DNA of 37,695 nucleotides from Promethearchaeota archaeon (GTDB taxonomy: Archaea; Asgardarchaeota; Lokiarchaeia; Sigyniarchaeales; SOKP01). The stretch is taken from the NCBI GenBank assembly GCA_004524535.1, contig SDNY01000024.1:1-37695 (forward strand), read 5' to 3'. The notes under the pieces were generated by a model, which was not told the DNA's origin, did no database searches, and worked only from the letters and a program-made list of their open reading frames with translations. Positions 23,413 through 33,552 of this stretch are shown here, piece after piece. How positions within the stretch are numbered: position 1 is the stretch's first letter; the number at the start of each line of letters is the position of its first letter. A program made the translations under genes and the position numbers.

Positions 23413-25497
23413 ATGATTCCAATGATTAATACTACTAATTCCGAGTTAAAAACTGCTAAAGAATGGACTAATAAAGGAGTTTCCTTTGCCGCAAAGGGGA
23501 TATATCATAAGGCAATTGATTGTTATGAAGAAGCGCTAAAGATTGATCCTAATCATTACATTGCGATTCTAAATTTAGGACATGCTTACGCTCATTTAAA
23601 AATTTTTGATTTAGCAAAAAAACACTATGAGAGGGCAGTTGAATTAGACAGTAATGATCCACATGCTTGGAGTTCTCTTGGGAATCTCTATGCCAGTAAA
23701 AATCATAATGCAAACGCAATTAAATATTTTGAAAAAGCTATCAGCTTAAATCCAAAAATTCCCGAGATATGGAACAATATGGGCAAAGTATATGGTTCCA
23801 AAACGAATGATAAAAAATCTTTTCGTAAAGCAATTAATTGCTTTCAAAAAGCACTAGAGATTGATCCAAACTCTAATGAAGCATGGAAAAATTTAGGATA
23901 TTTAGAAAAAAATAAGAAAAATTATGATGATGCCATTAAAAATTTTGAGAAAATAAAAGATTATGATAATATCATCAAATGTTATGCGGAAATACTTAAA
24001 TTAAAACCAACTGATATTAATTCCTGGAACAATTTGGCTGCTACACTTGCTGCCAAGAAAGAGTATAATAAAGCAATCGAATGCATTGAATTTATCTTAG
24101 AATTAGATCCAAATAATGACCTAGCAAGAAAGAATTTAGAAGACTTTCTCGAATTAAGAAAATCTACTTTAGAATCTCCAAGAGAATGGTGCGATATGGG
24201 AAATTATTATCAATCGAAGGAAGAATTTGATAAATCCATTGATTTCTATCAAAAAGCCATTGAATTGGATAAAAAAAATAAAGAACCTTGGATGCTTTTA
24301 GCTTCTATTTACGATGATCTAAAATTTTACTATAAATCAATTGTTTGTTATGAAAAAATAGTAGAATTAGATCCTTCTAATATTAAGGCATTAAATAACA
24401 TGGGCGCTGCGTATGTCGCCATTAATAATTTTGATAAAGCCATCGAATCTTATGATAAAGCCCTTGAACTCGAGAGCAGCGCACTCATTTTGACTCATAA
24501 GGGAAATGCATATGCTGCTAAAAATTCATATGATAAGGCGATTGAATGTTATAATAAAGCACTTACTCTAGACAAAAAGGAACCAATTGCGTGGAACAGT
24601 TTAGGAAATGCATTTATGGCTAAAGAAGACTATAGTAATGCAAATCAAGCTTATGATAAAGCTATAAAGCTAAATCCAAATTATGTTGATGCCTTAAATA
24701 ATAGGGGTTCTCTCTATCTTAAAAAGAAAAAATACGATAAAGCATTTTCCTATTTTGAAAGAGCTACCAATCTAAATCCTAATATTCCATCAATATGGGT
24801 CAACATGGGTAAAATACGGCAACATAAACATAAACTAGATGAAGCAATTATTTGCTTTGAAGAAGCGATAAATCTGGAACCGGAATATCAAGAAGCGTGG
24901 AACGGCTTAGGCGACACGTTTTTTTCTAAAAAAGAATACGAAAAAGCTATAAAATATTATGAAAAAACTCAAAATTATGCTAAAATAATTGAATGCTACG
25001 AAGAAATAATAAAAGTAAATGCAGATATAGTAGAGCCCTGGGTGGGGCTAGCTAATGCATATTCTAAAGAAAAACAATTCGAAAAAGCTATAGCTTTTCA
25101 CAATGCGGCACTGAAATTAGACCCCAAATGTATTGAAGCCATCAAAAATAAAGGGCAAATCTATTATATTCAAGAGAATTACGAAAAAGCTGCGAGGAAT
25201 TTTCAAAAAGTAATTGAATTATCTGTGGGAATTGAATTAGATCAAGAGGAGCAATGGCAAATGCCCATATTTGAGTGTTATGAAAAAATGTTAGAACAAA
25301 ACCCAAATGATGTTATCGCATTGATAAATATGGGAATAATGTATGGTTATAAAAAAGAAATCGATAAAGCTGTTGAATGCTTTGAAAAGGTTTTTGAAAA
25401 CGATCCCTATAACGCTTCTGCTCGACATAATCTAAATATAGTTCTTGGGAAGGGTAAGACTTACGATAGCTATGCATTTGCAAAGCGTGAAAAATAA
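23413..25497 (+). CDS. TPR-repeat protein, about 17 units
   Basis: A 694-residue soluble protein made almost wholly of tetratricopeptide repeats, each about 34 residues with the usual pattern W-x-x-x-G-x-x-Y ... Y-x-x-A-I-x-x-Y-x-x-A-x-x-x-x-P. I count about 17 units. Three (near residues 165-200, 510-550 and 600-640) have an extra inserted helix that breaks the register. TPR superhelices bind peptides or proteins, so this is a scaffold. The N-terminus MIPMINTTN is not a signal peptide. It is preceded by a 200-base AT-rich gap and followed by an MBL-fold enzyme 88 bases later. Partner unknown. Confidence 0.92.
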   Translation: MIPMINTTNSELKTAKEWTNKGVSFAAKGIYHKAIDCYEEALKIDPNHYIAILNLGHAYAHLKIFDLAKKHYERAVELDSNDPHAWSSLGNLYASKNHNANAIKYFEKAISLNPKIPEIWNNMGKVYGSKTNDKKSFRKAINCFQKALEIDPNSNEAWKNLGYLEKNKKNYDDAIKNFEKIKDYDNIIKCYAEILKLKPTDINSWNNLAATLAAKKEYNKAIECIEFILELDPNNDLARKNLEDFLELRKSTLESPREWCDMGNYYQSKEEFDKSIDFYQKAIELDKKNKEPWMLLASIYDDLKFYYKSIVCYEKIVELDPSNIKALNNMGAAYVAINNFDKAIESYDKALELESSALILTHKGNAYAAKNSYDKAIECYNKALTLDKKEPIAWNSLGNAFMAKEDYSNANQAYDKAIKLNPNYVDALNNRGSLYLKKKKYDKAFSYFERATNLNPNIPSIWVNMGKIRQHKHKLDEAIICFEEAINLEPEYQEAWNGLGDTFFSKKEYEKAIKYYEKTQNYAKIIECYEEIIKVNADIVEPWVGLANAYSKEKQFEKAIAFHNAALKLDPKCIEAIKNKGQIYYIQENYEKAARNFQKVIELSVGIELDQEEQWQMPIFECYEKMLEQNPNDVIALINMGIMYGYKKEIDKAVECFEKVFENDPYNASARHNLNIVLGKGKTYDSYAFAKREK

Positions 25498-25585
25498 ATT
25501 ACTTTTTATGAAATTTTTTTTAAAATATTACCTTTATTTAATATAATGAATATTTATTCAAAATCTAAAATGAGGAATAGATCAA

Positions 25586-26599
25586 ATGAGTATTAATATT
25601 TCGGAAGGGATAGAAAGTGGGAAGATTACAATAAAAGTTTTAACTACTAATGAAGTTAGTTTAACAGTTTTGACAGAAGATAAATTTAAAGGTAAAGTTA
25701 TTCAACCAGGGACGGCAGCTAGTAGATTTAAGGCAGAACATGGACTTGCAATGAGTATTGAAATAAAGGATGATGAATCAAGTCATCTTTTTTTATTAGA
25801 TACAGGGGGTTTACCACAAACTATAATAGATAATAGTAAGCATTTAAATATAAATTTAAATGATGTTGAAAAATTAATCCTAAGTCATGGGCATTTAGAT
25901 CATTTTGGTGGTTTAAATAAAGTAATTCCAGAATTGAAAGAAGGATGCGAAATGTATTTAAATCCAAATTGCTATTTGCAAAACTTTTGGGCTATAACTA
26001 ATTCAGGGGAGGAACTTCCACCTGAGGAGCTGTTAACTTCAGTAAAAGAATTAAAAAACGAAGGAAAAATTAAATTATCAGGAAAGATACCGCAGTTAAA
26101 TAAAACTTTAATTCACAATTTAGCAAACCAGCATAATATAAAAATAATTGAAACTAATGAACCCGTTAAATTGTACAATGGCATCGTGACGAGCGGAGAA
26201 ATTGAATTATTTGATAAAAACGAGGTAACAAAAGGATTTTACATCCAGAAAAGTAGAAAAGAGTTTGAAAAAAATTATTTTCGTGACGAAACTTCAATTT
26301 ACATTAATGTGAAAGATAAAGGTTTAGTTGTGATAACGGGCTGTGGACATACAGGCATTATAAATACTATTAAACATGGACAAAAATTAACTGGGACGGA
26401 TAAAGTTTACGCCGTAATAGGTGGATTCCACGAAGAATGGAACCCTATTGAGGTTATTGAGGAAAAAGTAAAATATTTTGAAAAACTAAATCCAGAAGTA
26501 ATATGTGGTATGCATTGTACGGGATTTGGATTTAATAAAGTCATGGGCTCTCATCCTTCTCACACATTAGGTTTTGTTGGGACAGAGTTTCATTTCTAA
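25586..26599 (+). CDS. Metallo-beta-lactamase-fold hydrolase, COG1237 type
   Basis: A 337-residue MBL-fold protein. The zinc motif is H101-x-H103-x-D105-H106 (LSHGHLDHFGG), with later ligands in TGCGHTG and the C-terminal CGMHCTG histidine. The N-terminus TTNEVSLTVLTEDKF and LLDTGG also fit. The closest group I know is COG1237, which includes the methanopterin-pathway enzyme beta-RFAP-related dihydropterin synthase; substrate here is unproven. A possible GAGG Shine-Dalgarno lies at about 25572. It is probably transcribed on its own. Confidence 0.85.
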   Translation: MSINISEGIESGKITIKVLTTNEVSLTVLTEDKFKGKVIQPGTAASRFKAEHGLAMSIEIKDDESSHLFLLDTGGLPQTIIDNSKHLNINLNDVEKLILSHGHLDHFGGLNKVIPELKEGCEMYLNPNCYLQNFWAITNSGEELPPEELLTSVKELKNEGKIKLSGKIPQLNKTLIHNLANQHNIKIIETNEPVKLYNGIVTSGEIELFDKNEVTKGFYIQKSRKEFEKNYFRDETSIYINVKDKGLVVITGCGHTGIINTIKHGQKLTGTDKVYAVIGGFHEEWNPIEVIEEKVKYFEKLNPEVICGMHCTGFGFNKVMGSHPSHTLGFVGTEFHF

Positions 26600-26762
26600 T
26601 TAAATTATTCAATCTCATAAAAAAATTGGTTTGTGAAGTCATAAATTTCCACATTTTTTCATAATTTTCACATTAAGGTTCTTTTTTTTTTATTCTCATT
26701 ATATTTCAAAAATTCGTAACTGTAGGGGGGTTTAAAAGTACTGAATAAGAATTAAAGTTAAG

Positions 26763-28913
26763 ATGCATACTGGTTTTCCCGAATATTTTAATGGTACTTT
26801 TTTAAAGCAGAATAAGATTTTTTACCGACATTATCAAAATAATATTTTTCATGCATGTAAGAACAAGAATTCGTTAGTAATTTTGCCTACAGGGTTAGGA
26901 AAAACGATAATTGGAATCCTGTTAGTGGCAAATACACTTAGAAGGTATTCTAAGGGAAAGGTGATAATACTTGCTCCGACTAGGCCTTTGGTTTCACAGC
27001 ATAAGAGCACTTGTAAGAAATTTTTAGCAATTAATGAAGAAGAAATAGTATCTTTAACTGGAAAAGTAAGCCCTGAAAAGCGTATCCTTCTATTTAAAGA
27101 ATCTCGAATCATCGTTTCAACACCTCAGATTATGAAGAATGACATAGAACGAGGAAGATATAATTTAAAAGAAATAGCATTGATAATCTTTGACGAGGCT
27201 CATCGTTGTAAAGGAAATTATGCATATAATTTTATTTCTGGTGAATATATTAATAGTTGCACTGATCCATTAATATTAGGATTAACCGCATCCCCTGGAA
27301 AGGATTATGAACATATTCAACTGATATGCGACAATTTATACATAGAAAATGTAGTCTTTAAGTATTATGAAGATAATGATGTGAAAGATTACATTCATGA
27401 GATCGATACTTTTTTAGAAAGAATAGAATTGCCCATCAAATTAATTGAATTAAGTAAGGTTTGGGATCACCTATTTAAGAAATGTCTAAGATTTTTTATA
27501 GAGCGCAACTTGATAAATCCATATAAGAAATATTATTCAAAATTAGATTTTTTGAGAATAAGCCATGATTTAACCTATTCGCTAAAATACGAGAATTATC
27601 GTGATTCTAAAATATATGATGATAATCTCTTAAAATATCTATATTATCATGATCCTAAAATAATAGATATTGTAAAAGAAAAAAAATTAAACATCCAATC
27701 AATATTTTCTTATTGCTCAAGTTGTATATCTATGCTTCACGCTAAAGATTTATTAGAGACTCAGGATATTTCGCTTTTTAAGTCTTTTTTGGAGAAACTG
27801 AAATATAAAGCAGATCAAGATATATTATCTGCTAAAAGAATTATAAATTCTGAGAATTATAAATTCATAAATTCCATTATTGAAAAAGCGGGGCAATCAA
27901 ATTTATCTCATCCTAAAATAAATAAATTGTTCTCAATTATTAGAGAGGAATTAGAGGAATTTCAAAATAAAAAAATCATTATCTTTACACAATATAGAGA
28001 AATGGCAGAGCTTCTAAAAAATAAATTGAGAGAGGAATATAAAAATCATCTTGTCATTGAGAAATTTATTGGTCAAACGACGAAAATAGACGATTGTGGC
28101 TTCCCTCAACTCAAACAAATCGAAATTTTACAAGAGTTTAGAGAAGATAAAATAAATATATTAATCGCAACGAGCGTTGCAGAAGAAGGATTAGATATTC
28201 CGAATGTTGACGCAATAATTTTTTACGAACCAGTCCCCTCAGAAATTAGATTAATTCAGAGACGTGGTAGAACCGGTAGATTTGCGGCGGGAAGGTGTTA
28301 TATCCTTTTAACAGAAAATACAGTTGACGTTCCGTTTCATATAGTCGCTAAGAGAAAAGAAAGTGAAATGAACTCGATCTTAATGGAGCCTAAACAATTA
28401 GAATTAAATAAAAACTTAAAGCGAGAAAAAATCAAGTTTTCTCCTAATGTTAGTAATTATTCAGAGTTAGATATTATCAATAATTTTAAAGAACGGCGAG
28501 AAAAGGAAAAGGAAATCTTGGCAGATCGTTCAATTGAAGAAATTATTATAGAGATTGATAACTTTGCAAAAAGCTCAGAATATAAGAAACTTAAAAATTA
28601 TGGATTATCCTTCATTGCAGATTTGATTAGAATAGATGAGTCAAAATTAAGAAAAAACGTTTTAAAGTTAAAAGGGAAAAAAATCATAACTTCAAGAGAA
28701 AGAAAACGTTATTTAAATAGGAATATAAAGACTTTAATTAATATTGTTAAATTAAATGAAAATGGGAAAATGAAATTTTCAGAGTTCCAAGATCTCGCTC
28801 GAGAGGAGGATATACAAGATAAAAAACTTCATACTCACTTAAATCAAGCCTGTCATTTAGGATATTTGAAGAAACTCCCTAAATATATTCAATTTATTAA
28901 AGACTACGATTGA
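26763..28913 (+). CDS. Hef/FANCM-type superfamily 2 helicase lacking the nuclease domain
   Basis: A 716-residue helicase of the Hef/Mph1/FANCM group, which remodels stalled forks and branched DNA. Motif I is PTGLGKT (42-48), motif II DEAH (144-147), motif III TASPG, motif V ATSVAEEGLDIP and motif VI QRRGRTGR (499-506). The insert between the two RecA domains (about 200-370) is helical, as in Hef. Archaeal Hef normally carries a C-terminal ERCC4 nuclease and helix-hairpin-helix; here the last 180 residues lack any ERCC4 signature (no GDY...ERK) and instead look like two small winged-helix or helical domains. It converges with the giant coiled-coil gene. Confidence 0.9.
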   Translation: MHTGFPEYFNGTFLKQNKIFYRHYQNNIFHACKNKNSLVILPTGLGKTIIGILLVANTLRRYSKGKVIILAPTRPLVSQHKSTCKKFLAINEEEIVSLTGKVSPEKRILLFKESRIIVSTPQIMKNDIERGRYNLKEIALIIFDEAHRCKGNYAYNFISGEYINSCTDPLILGLTASPGKDYEHIQLICDNLYIENVVFKYYEDNDVKDYIHEIDTFLERIELPIKLIELSKVWDHLFKKCLRFFIERNLINPYKKYYSKLDFLRISHDLTYSLKYENYRDSKIYDDNLLKYLYYHDPKIIDIVKEKKLNIQSIFSYCSSCISMLHAKDLLETQDISLFKSFLEKLKYKADQDILSAKRIINSENYKFINSIIEKAGQSNLSHPKINKLFSIIREELEEFQNKKIIIFTQYREMAELLKNKLREEYKNHLVIEKFIGQTTKIDDCGFPQLKQIEILQEFREDKINILIATSVAEEGLDIPNVDAIIFYEPVPSEIRLIQRRGRTGRFAAGRCYILLTENTVDVPFHIVAKRKESEMNSILMEPKQLELNKNLKREKIKFSPNVSNYSELDIINNFKERREKEKEILADRSIEEIIIEIDNFAKSSEYKKLKNYGLSFIADLIRIDESKLRKNVLKLKGKKIITSRERKRYLNRNIKTLINIVKLNENGKMKFSEFQDLAREEDIQDKKLHTHLNQACHLGYLKKLPKYIQFIKDYD

Positions 28914-28917
28914 TCCA

Positions 28918-31900
28918 TTAAATCTTAACTTTTTCTTCCTTGCCCTTTTTGAAAATGAAATAAAAAATGATTACTAAGACAAACAAAATGGGAATTGCAA
29001 AAGAGACTGGATTCCCACCAGAAAATATAAAAATATAATAAGTTATTGCTAATAAAGACGCAAAAAAACCAATAATTGGACCGTATAAACTAGTAAAGCT
29101 TTTAAATCGTTTCCAAAACATATAAACTCGGAAGTTCATCTTCTTAAAAACTTCTAACTCGTCCTCATCTAATTTATCTAAAACATCAGGATTTTCATAA
29201 TATAATCCTAAGCGTGGATCATATTTGCCTTTTAAATCGCCACTGCTTATAAGGTAAATCAAATGTTCTTGGAGATTTTGCTTTTTTATTTTGAGCTCAT
29301 TGGCTAAAAAACCAACAGTGAGGTACTCATTAGCCACAGCTTTTATGGCCATTGTTACATATGATTTAATTATTAATTGCTCTAAGCTTTTAATTTTTTC
29401 AGTTAATGTTTCATAAAAATTTTTGAGAAATCTGTCAAAGTCTTTTAAAAGATATTTACTTTTTGTTTTAAAATCTTTGGAATCTTTATTAAATTCCTTT
29501 GTCAAATTCTTTATGTTCTTTTTAATTAATTTTATATGAGTAGAAATATTACTTGCTCGGTCATTTATCTTATAGTAGGCCCTCTTAAATTCTTGTGCAT
29601 CTATGTCCTCTTCAATTTTTATCTGGAGTGTTCCTAGCATTTGGGTTATACGCATCTTTTGTTCATTAATAAAGTTGGTTAATTTTCCACGGAAAACTTC
29701 CTCTTTTAAAATAATTATTTCAGTGCTAATTTTTTCTTTTTTATTTTCATAATCTTTTAAAAACTCACTTTTTTTCTTCACAAAATATTCACTAAGTTCA
29801 AGTCCCATTTTATTTGAATCGTTAATATTGCTTAATGACGATTTTAAGTCTTCTTCAATTCTTTGCTGAGTTTGATTAAATTTATTTGCCAGTTTTCTCC
29901 ATTCATTCTCAAAACTTTCCTTTATTTTAATATACGATTCTCCATGTGATTTCTCAATATCTTTGGAAATTTTTGAATTTTTTGCCTTCAACTCTGTTTC
30001 TAAATTGTTAAATTCCTGAGTTATGAAATTTTGCTTATTAATGAACAATTCAAGGTTGATTCTTATTTTATTTATCGCTAATTTGTTATTTTCCAAAACA
30101 GATTCAAAATAGTTTTTAGTATCAATAAATTCCATTCGCGTTTGCTCGATTTGGAGTTCTTTGACTTTTTGTTTAAATTGCTCTCGGACAGTTTCTTCAA
30201 AATTCAACTCGTTTATTCGATTTTGAAGTTCTAATATATTTACGCTTAATGTTCTTTTTCTTATGCTGGAGTCATATAAGGCAAGTATTTTCCCTATTCT
30301 CTCTCGTACTAATTTTAATAATTTATTGTCAATATAATTCTTTAATTCCTTGTTTTTATAATAATGATCTGTATATAATAAGACACATTTTTCGGTATCA
30401 TAAAGTTTTGCATTTAATTTAGAAATCTCGATCATCTCTTTTATCCTAGACATTAGAACGTTACATTTTAAGCCAAGTTCCTTTTTTAATTCGATAACTT
30501 TTATTGTATTCGTTTTTCTCTCGTTTGATATAGAATTAATTTTTTCTGTAATAACATTATTTATATACTCCTCTTTCAATATATCAACTTCATGATTAAA
30601 ATATTCTTTAAAATTGTTCCATTGAATAATAGTAACATTGGATTTTTCTTCAAATTTTTCAATCAAATCATTACATTTTTTTAATTTTTTTAAATATAAT
30701 CTATCAACCTCATTAAACTGATTTCGAATATCATCAAATCTATTATTTATATCTTTAACTCCTAACTTATCACTTGGTTGATCCAGACCATCTTTATATT
30801 TTTTCAATAAATCCTTGAATTTAGAGATCTCTTGCGAAACAAAATCATCAAAATCCTCTATTTTTGCCCTGTTTCTTTCCTCTACTACTTTTTTTTTAAG
30901 AGATTTGACTTGTTGTGCTATTTCTGTAAGTAAATTTTCCTCTAAATCCTCTAACCCCTCATTTAATTGTTTATATAGCAAAGATAATCTTTGTTTGGAT
31001 TTTATTTCTTTATTGATGATCTCTTGAAGCTCTTTAATTTCATTTGTTTTAGTTTTTAATAAATTATTTGCTTCAATTTTAATGACCTCGAATGCTTCTT
31101 TAAATTGACTTTCTTTTGCTTTAATTTTGGCTTTTTCAGTTATAGTCTGAACTTCTTGAATAATTGTACTTTTCAGATTATTGATCTTTTTCACATTCTC
31201 CCTGAAGAAGGTAAAACCATTAGAATAATAATCAAAGATGTCATTAAATCCCTTTTTTACTTCAATCCAATGATTTATTACCTCATTTCGATTCTGAATA
31301 ATCTCCTTTTCTTCTGTAATTATTTTTCGAGAAATTTCATAAAATTTTTTATCAAATTCGTTTACATTCTTTCTAATCTTTTCAAAATCTTGAATAACAA
31401 CTGATAATCCTGTATCTGAATATTTTTCACTAACTTCTCTTAAATTATTTCTAAATTTATCTAAATCTCTATCTATCGATTCTCTAAATATGGTAATTTT
31501 ATTTTCTAAATTCTCAATTGTGTTATTGAACTTTCTTATATCTTCCTTTTCTGAAATTTTTTTCAACAGAAACAATTCTGTGTCCTTCAGTTCTTTACTT
31601 AAAATGGAATATAATTCGTTCCAGTGGGTAATTTCTGATTCAAAAACAGTTTGAATATTAGTATAGTATAAATCTTCATTAAATGAATTTTCAATATTTT
31701 CGTTTAAGAAATCGGCTTCCATTAATGCGTCTCTTAGAATGAATTTTAGCCGTTCTTTGGCGAGATCAATTTCATTTAGAATTAAATAGGATTCGATTTC
31801 TTCTTTTATTTGAGAGGATACATTCTTTAATTTTAAAATCATGTTAAAGATATTATTTTTAATTTCCTTTAATTTCTCTTTTTCAGAAAATAATCTATCA

Positions 31901-33345
31901 GGATTTATTTTAGTGTCAGAAACAATTATTTTTTCTAAAAGGAAATCTAATTCAAACCGATTTTTTGCGGTCTTACCCTTAAAAAAGTTCCTTTCGATCA
32001 TATTATTTATTAATGGAAAAATGTCTTCCTTTAATTTAAAAGATTCATTATGATATTTTGATTTAAATTTTTTAAGATTCTTTTTTTTGAAAGAAACTAT
32101 ACTATTTTTTTTGATTTTATCATAAAAGTCTAAGGCAAAATCTTTTAATCCGGGACTTAAATCACGAATATAATTATTAAATTCTAATTGATTATCCAAA
32201 ATACGTATATTAAAAGTGTAATATTCATTAATGTAAGAAATTACCTCTTCAATTCCATGTGTCAATCCAAATGATGTTTTAATTTGATTTGAATCAACAT
32301 ATTCTTCCTGCTCTAATTGTTTGAATAAGACTCTCTCAATGGTGTTAATGAATTTTTTCCAAATTATCGATAATATTATTATTAATTTTGAGAGTTCCAT
32401 CATTTTAATAAGGTTTCGATTGGAATCCTCACTTAATATTTCATTTAGTTTAGAGTTTATAAAAGAATAGATTCCAATAGGGTTATAATCTATTAGCCAA
32501 GAATATATATCGAGAACATAGACTAACCAAAATGTTGTATTTATTGTTCCATCAATTTTTTTAAAACTAAAACCGCCATTTTCTTTTTGAAATTGATGAA
32601 GATATTGAAGAGATTTATCATTAACATTAGAATCAAGATCTAAAAGCTTAAAACATAACAACTTGAAAACCAACGATGGATCTCGCTTTTTATCAGTTAA
32701 ATGGGACTGAAACGAGTCTTTACTTAATCTTGTATCTATTCCCAAAAGCCTTAAAATCTCCAATGCGAAATATAGTGTTCTTGCCGATGATGTCTTTTTG
32801 CAAATTTCGCAATCTTCAAAAAAACAGTGTAAAAATCTATCACCTTTATTGTGAGGGAGGACAAAGTTTTTAATTTCTCGGGCGATCTGTTTTTGTCCCT
32901 TTGAAGCAAGAAATTCCTTCAAAACCCCTAATAATTTCAAGCTTGCTAAAGCAAAATAAGTGGACCAAATATCCGGTTCTTTTTGATTTGAATAGGGAGA
33001 AAATTTAAATCCTAATTTATCACTCCCTTTTGTAAATTTACATTTCTTAATATAATCATATAATTCTTTCTTCTTTTCTTTCTTATGATCTTTCAAATAC
33101 TTTCTTAATAAGAGGAAATAGTAAACATTTTCCAGGTTGAGGGGTCCTTCATTTAGTATGTTTTCTTTAATATTTTGATAAAATTTTAAGACTTCATCAT
33201 AATTACTTATATAAAATGGTCCAATCTCCCTACTTTTCACTGAAAAAAAGGATTTAAACGGTTCTTTCTTAAATATCGTAAGATAAGGGTATAATGATTT
33301 TCCTTCAACCAAGTCTTCCTTAAAAATAAAACTCTCTTTTATCAC
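28918..33345 (-). CDS. Giant coiled-coil membrane protein with N-terminal prenyltransferase-like alpha/alpha domain
   Basis: A 1475-residue protein. Residues 1-330 have motifs of alpha/alpha toroid repeats of the prenyltransferase/terpene-cyclase type (WSTYFALASLKLLG; ENGGFSF near 257; TTFWLVYVLDIY), with a cysteine group HCFFEDCEIC near 175. Residues 330-480 are helical. About 480-1330 is dominated by long, charged, Lys/Glu-rich coiled coils. About 1330-1400 resembles a winged helix (TVGFLANELKIKK ... YLISSGDLKGKYD), similar to PCI-type endings. Two membrane helices near the C-terminus (about 1420-1468) anchor it, with a basic tail. The topology suggests a long cytoplasmic tether or sensor. 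No catalytic site is clear. It is alone in its transcript. Confidence 0.82.
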   Translation of the reverse strand: MIKESFIFKEDLVEGKSLYPYLTIFKKEPFKSFFSVKSREIGPFYISNYDEVLKFYQNIKENILNEGPLNLENVYYFLLLRKYLKDHKKEKKKELYDYIKKCKFTKGSDKLGFKFSPYSNQKEPDIWSTYFALASLKLLGVLKEFLASKGQKQIAREIKNFVLPHNKGDRFLHCFFEDCEICKKTSSARTLYFALEILRLLGIDTRLSKDSFQSHLTDKKRDPSLVFKLLCFKLLDLDSNVNDKSLQYLHQFQKENGGFSFKKIDGTINTTFWLVYVLDIYSWLIDYNPIGIYSFINSKLNEILSEDSNRNLIKMMELSKLIIILSIIWKKFINTIERVLFKQLEQEEYVDSNQIKTSFGLTHGIEEVISYINEYYTFNIRILDNQLEFNNYIRDLSPGLKDFALDFYDKIKKNSIVSFKKKNLKKFKSKYHNESFKLKEDIFPLINNMIERNFFKGKTAKNRFELDFLLEKIIVSDTKINPDRLFSEKEKLKEIKNNIFNMILKLKNVSSQIKEEIESYLILNEIDLAKERLKFILRDALMEADFLNENIENSFNEDLYYTNIQTVFESEITHWNELYSILSKELKDTELFLLKKISEKEDIRKFNNTIENLENKITIFRESIDRDLDKFRNNLREVSEKYSDTGLSVVIQDFEKIRKNVNEFDKKFYEISRKIITEEKEIIQNRNEVINHWIEVKKGFNDIFDYYSNGFTFFRENVKKINNLKSTIIQEVQTITEKAKIKAKESQFKEAFEVIKIEANNLLKTKTNEIKELQEIINKEIKSKQRLSLLYKQLNEGLEDLEENLLTEIAQQVKSLKKKVVEERNRAKIEDFDDFVSQEISKFKDLLKKYKDGLDQPSDKLGVKDINNRFDDIRNQFNEVDRLYLKKLKKCNDLIEKFEEKSNVTIIQWNNFKEYFNHEVDILKEEYINNVITEKINSISNERKTNTIKVIELKKELGLKCNVLMSRIKEMIEISKLNAKLYDTEKCVLLYTDHYYKNKELKNYIDNKLLKLVRERIGKILALYDSSIRKRTLSVNILELQNRINELNFEETVREQFKQKVKELQIEQTRMEFIDTKNYFESVLENNKLAINKIRINLELFINKQNFITQEFNNLETELKAKNSKISKDIEKSHGESYIKIKESFENEWRKLANKFNQTQQRIEEDLKSSLSNINDSNKMGLELSEYFVKKKSEFLKDYENKKEKISTEIIILKEEVFRGKLTNFINEQKMRITQMLGTLQIKIEEDIDAQEFKRAYYKINDRASNISTHIKLIKKNIKNLTKEFNKDSKDFKTKSKYLLKDFDRFLKNFYETLTEKIKSLEQLIIKSYVTMAIKAVANEYLTVGFLANELKIKKQNLQEHLIYLISSGDLKGKYDPRLGLYYENPDVLDKLDEDELEVFKKMNFRVYMFWKRFKSFTSLYGPIIGFFASLLAITYYIFIFSGGNPVSFAIPILFVLVIIFYFIFKKGKEEKVKI

Positions 33346-33466
33346 TTATCTAAAAAACCTCGTAAAAATTTTATAAATTCTTCTAAATATTAATGATGAT
33401 ACGCTCTTTTATTTTTATGTTTCCCCCACTTATTCTTATGTAAATAATAACATTATTTTAATACCA

Positions 33467-33507
33467 ATTACTTTACTGCAAAATAACAATTATTAAAATA
33501 AAGTAAT
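33467..33507. repeat. Inverted repeat in a divergent promoter
   Basis: ATTACTTTA (33467-33475) and TAAAGTAAT (33499-33507) are perfect inverse complements 23 bases apart, in the region between the giant gene and the aminotransferase. It could be an operator for a dimeric regulator, but chance is plausible in such AT-rich DNA. Confidence 0.4.
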
Positions 33508-33552
33508 AATTTCAGATTGTTATAAATTTTTATATTTTTCCAGTGAATTTGA

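Noticed and set aside
23413-25497. Repetitive DNA or CRISPR-like array
   Set aside because: The repetition is at protein level, from TPR units with diverged bases; no direct repeats with spacers exist.
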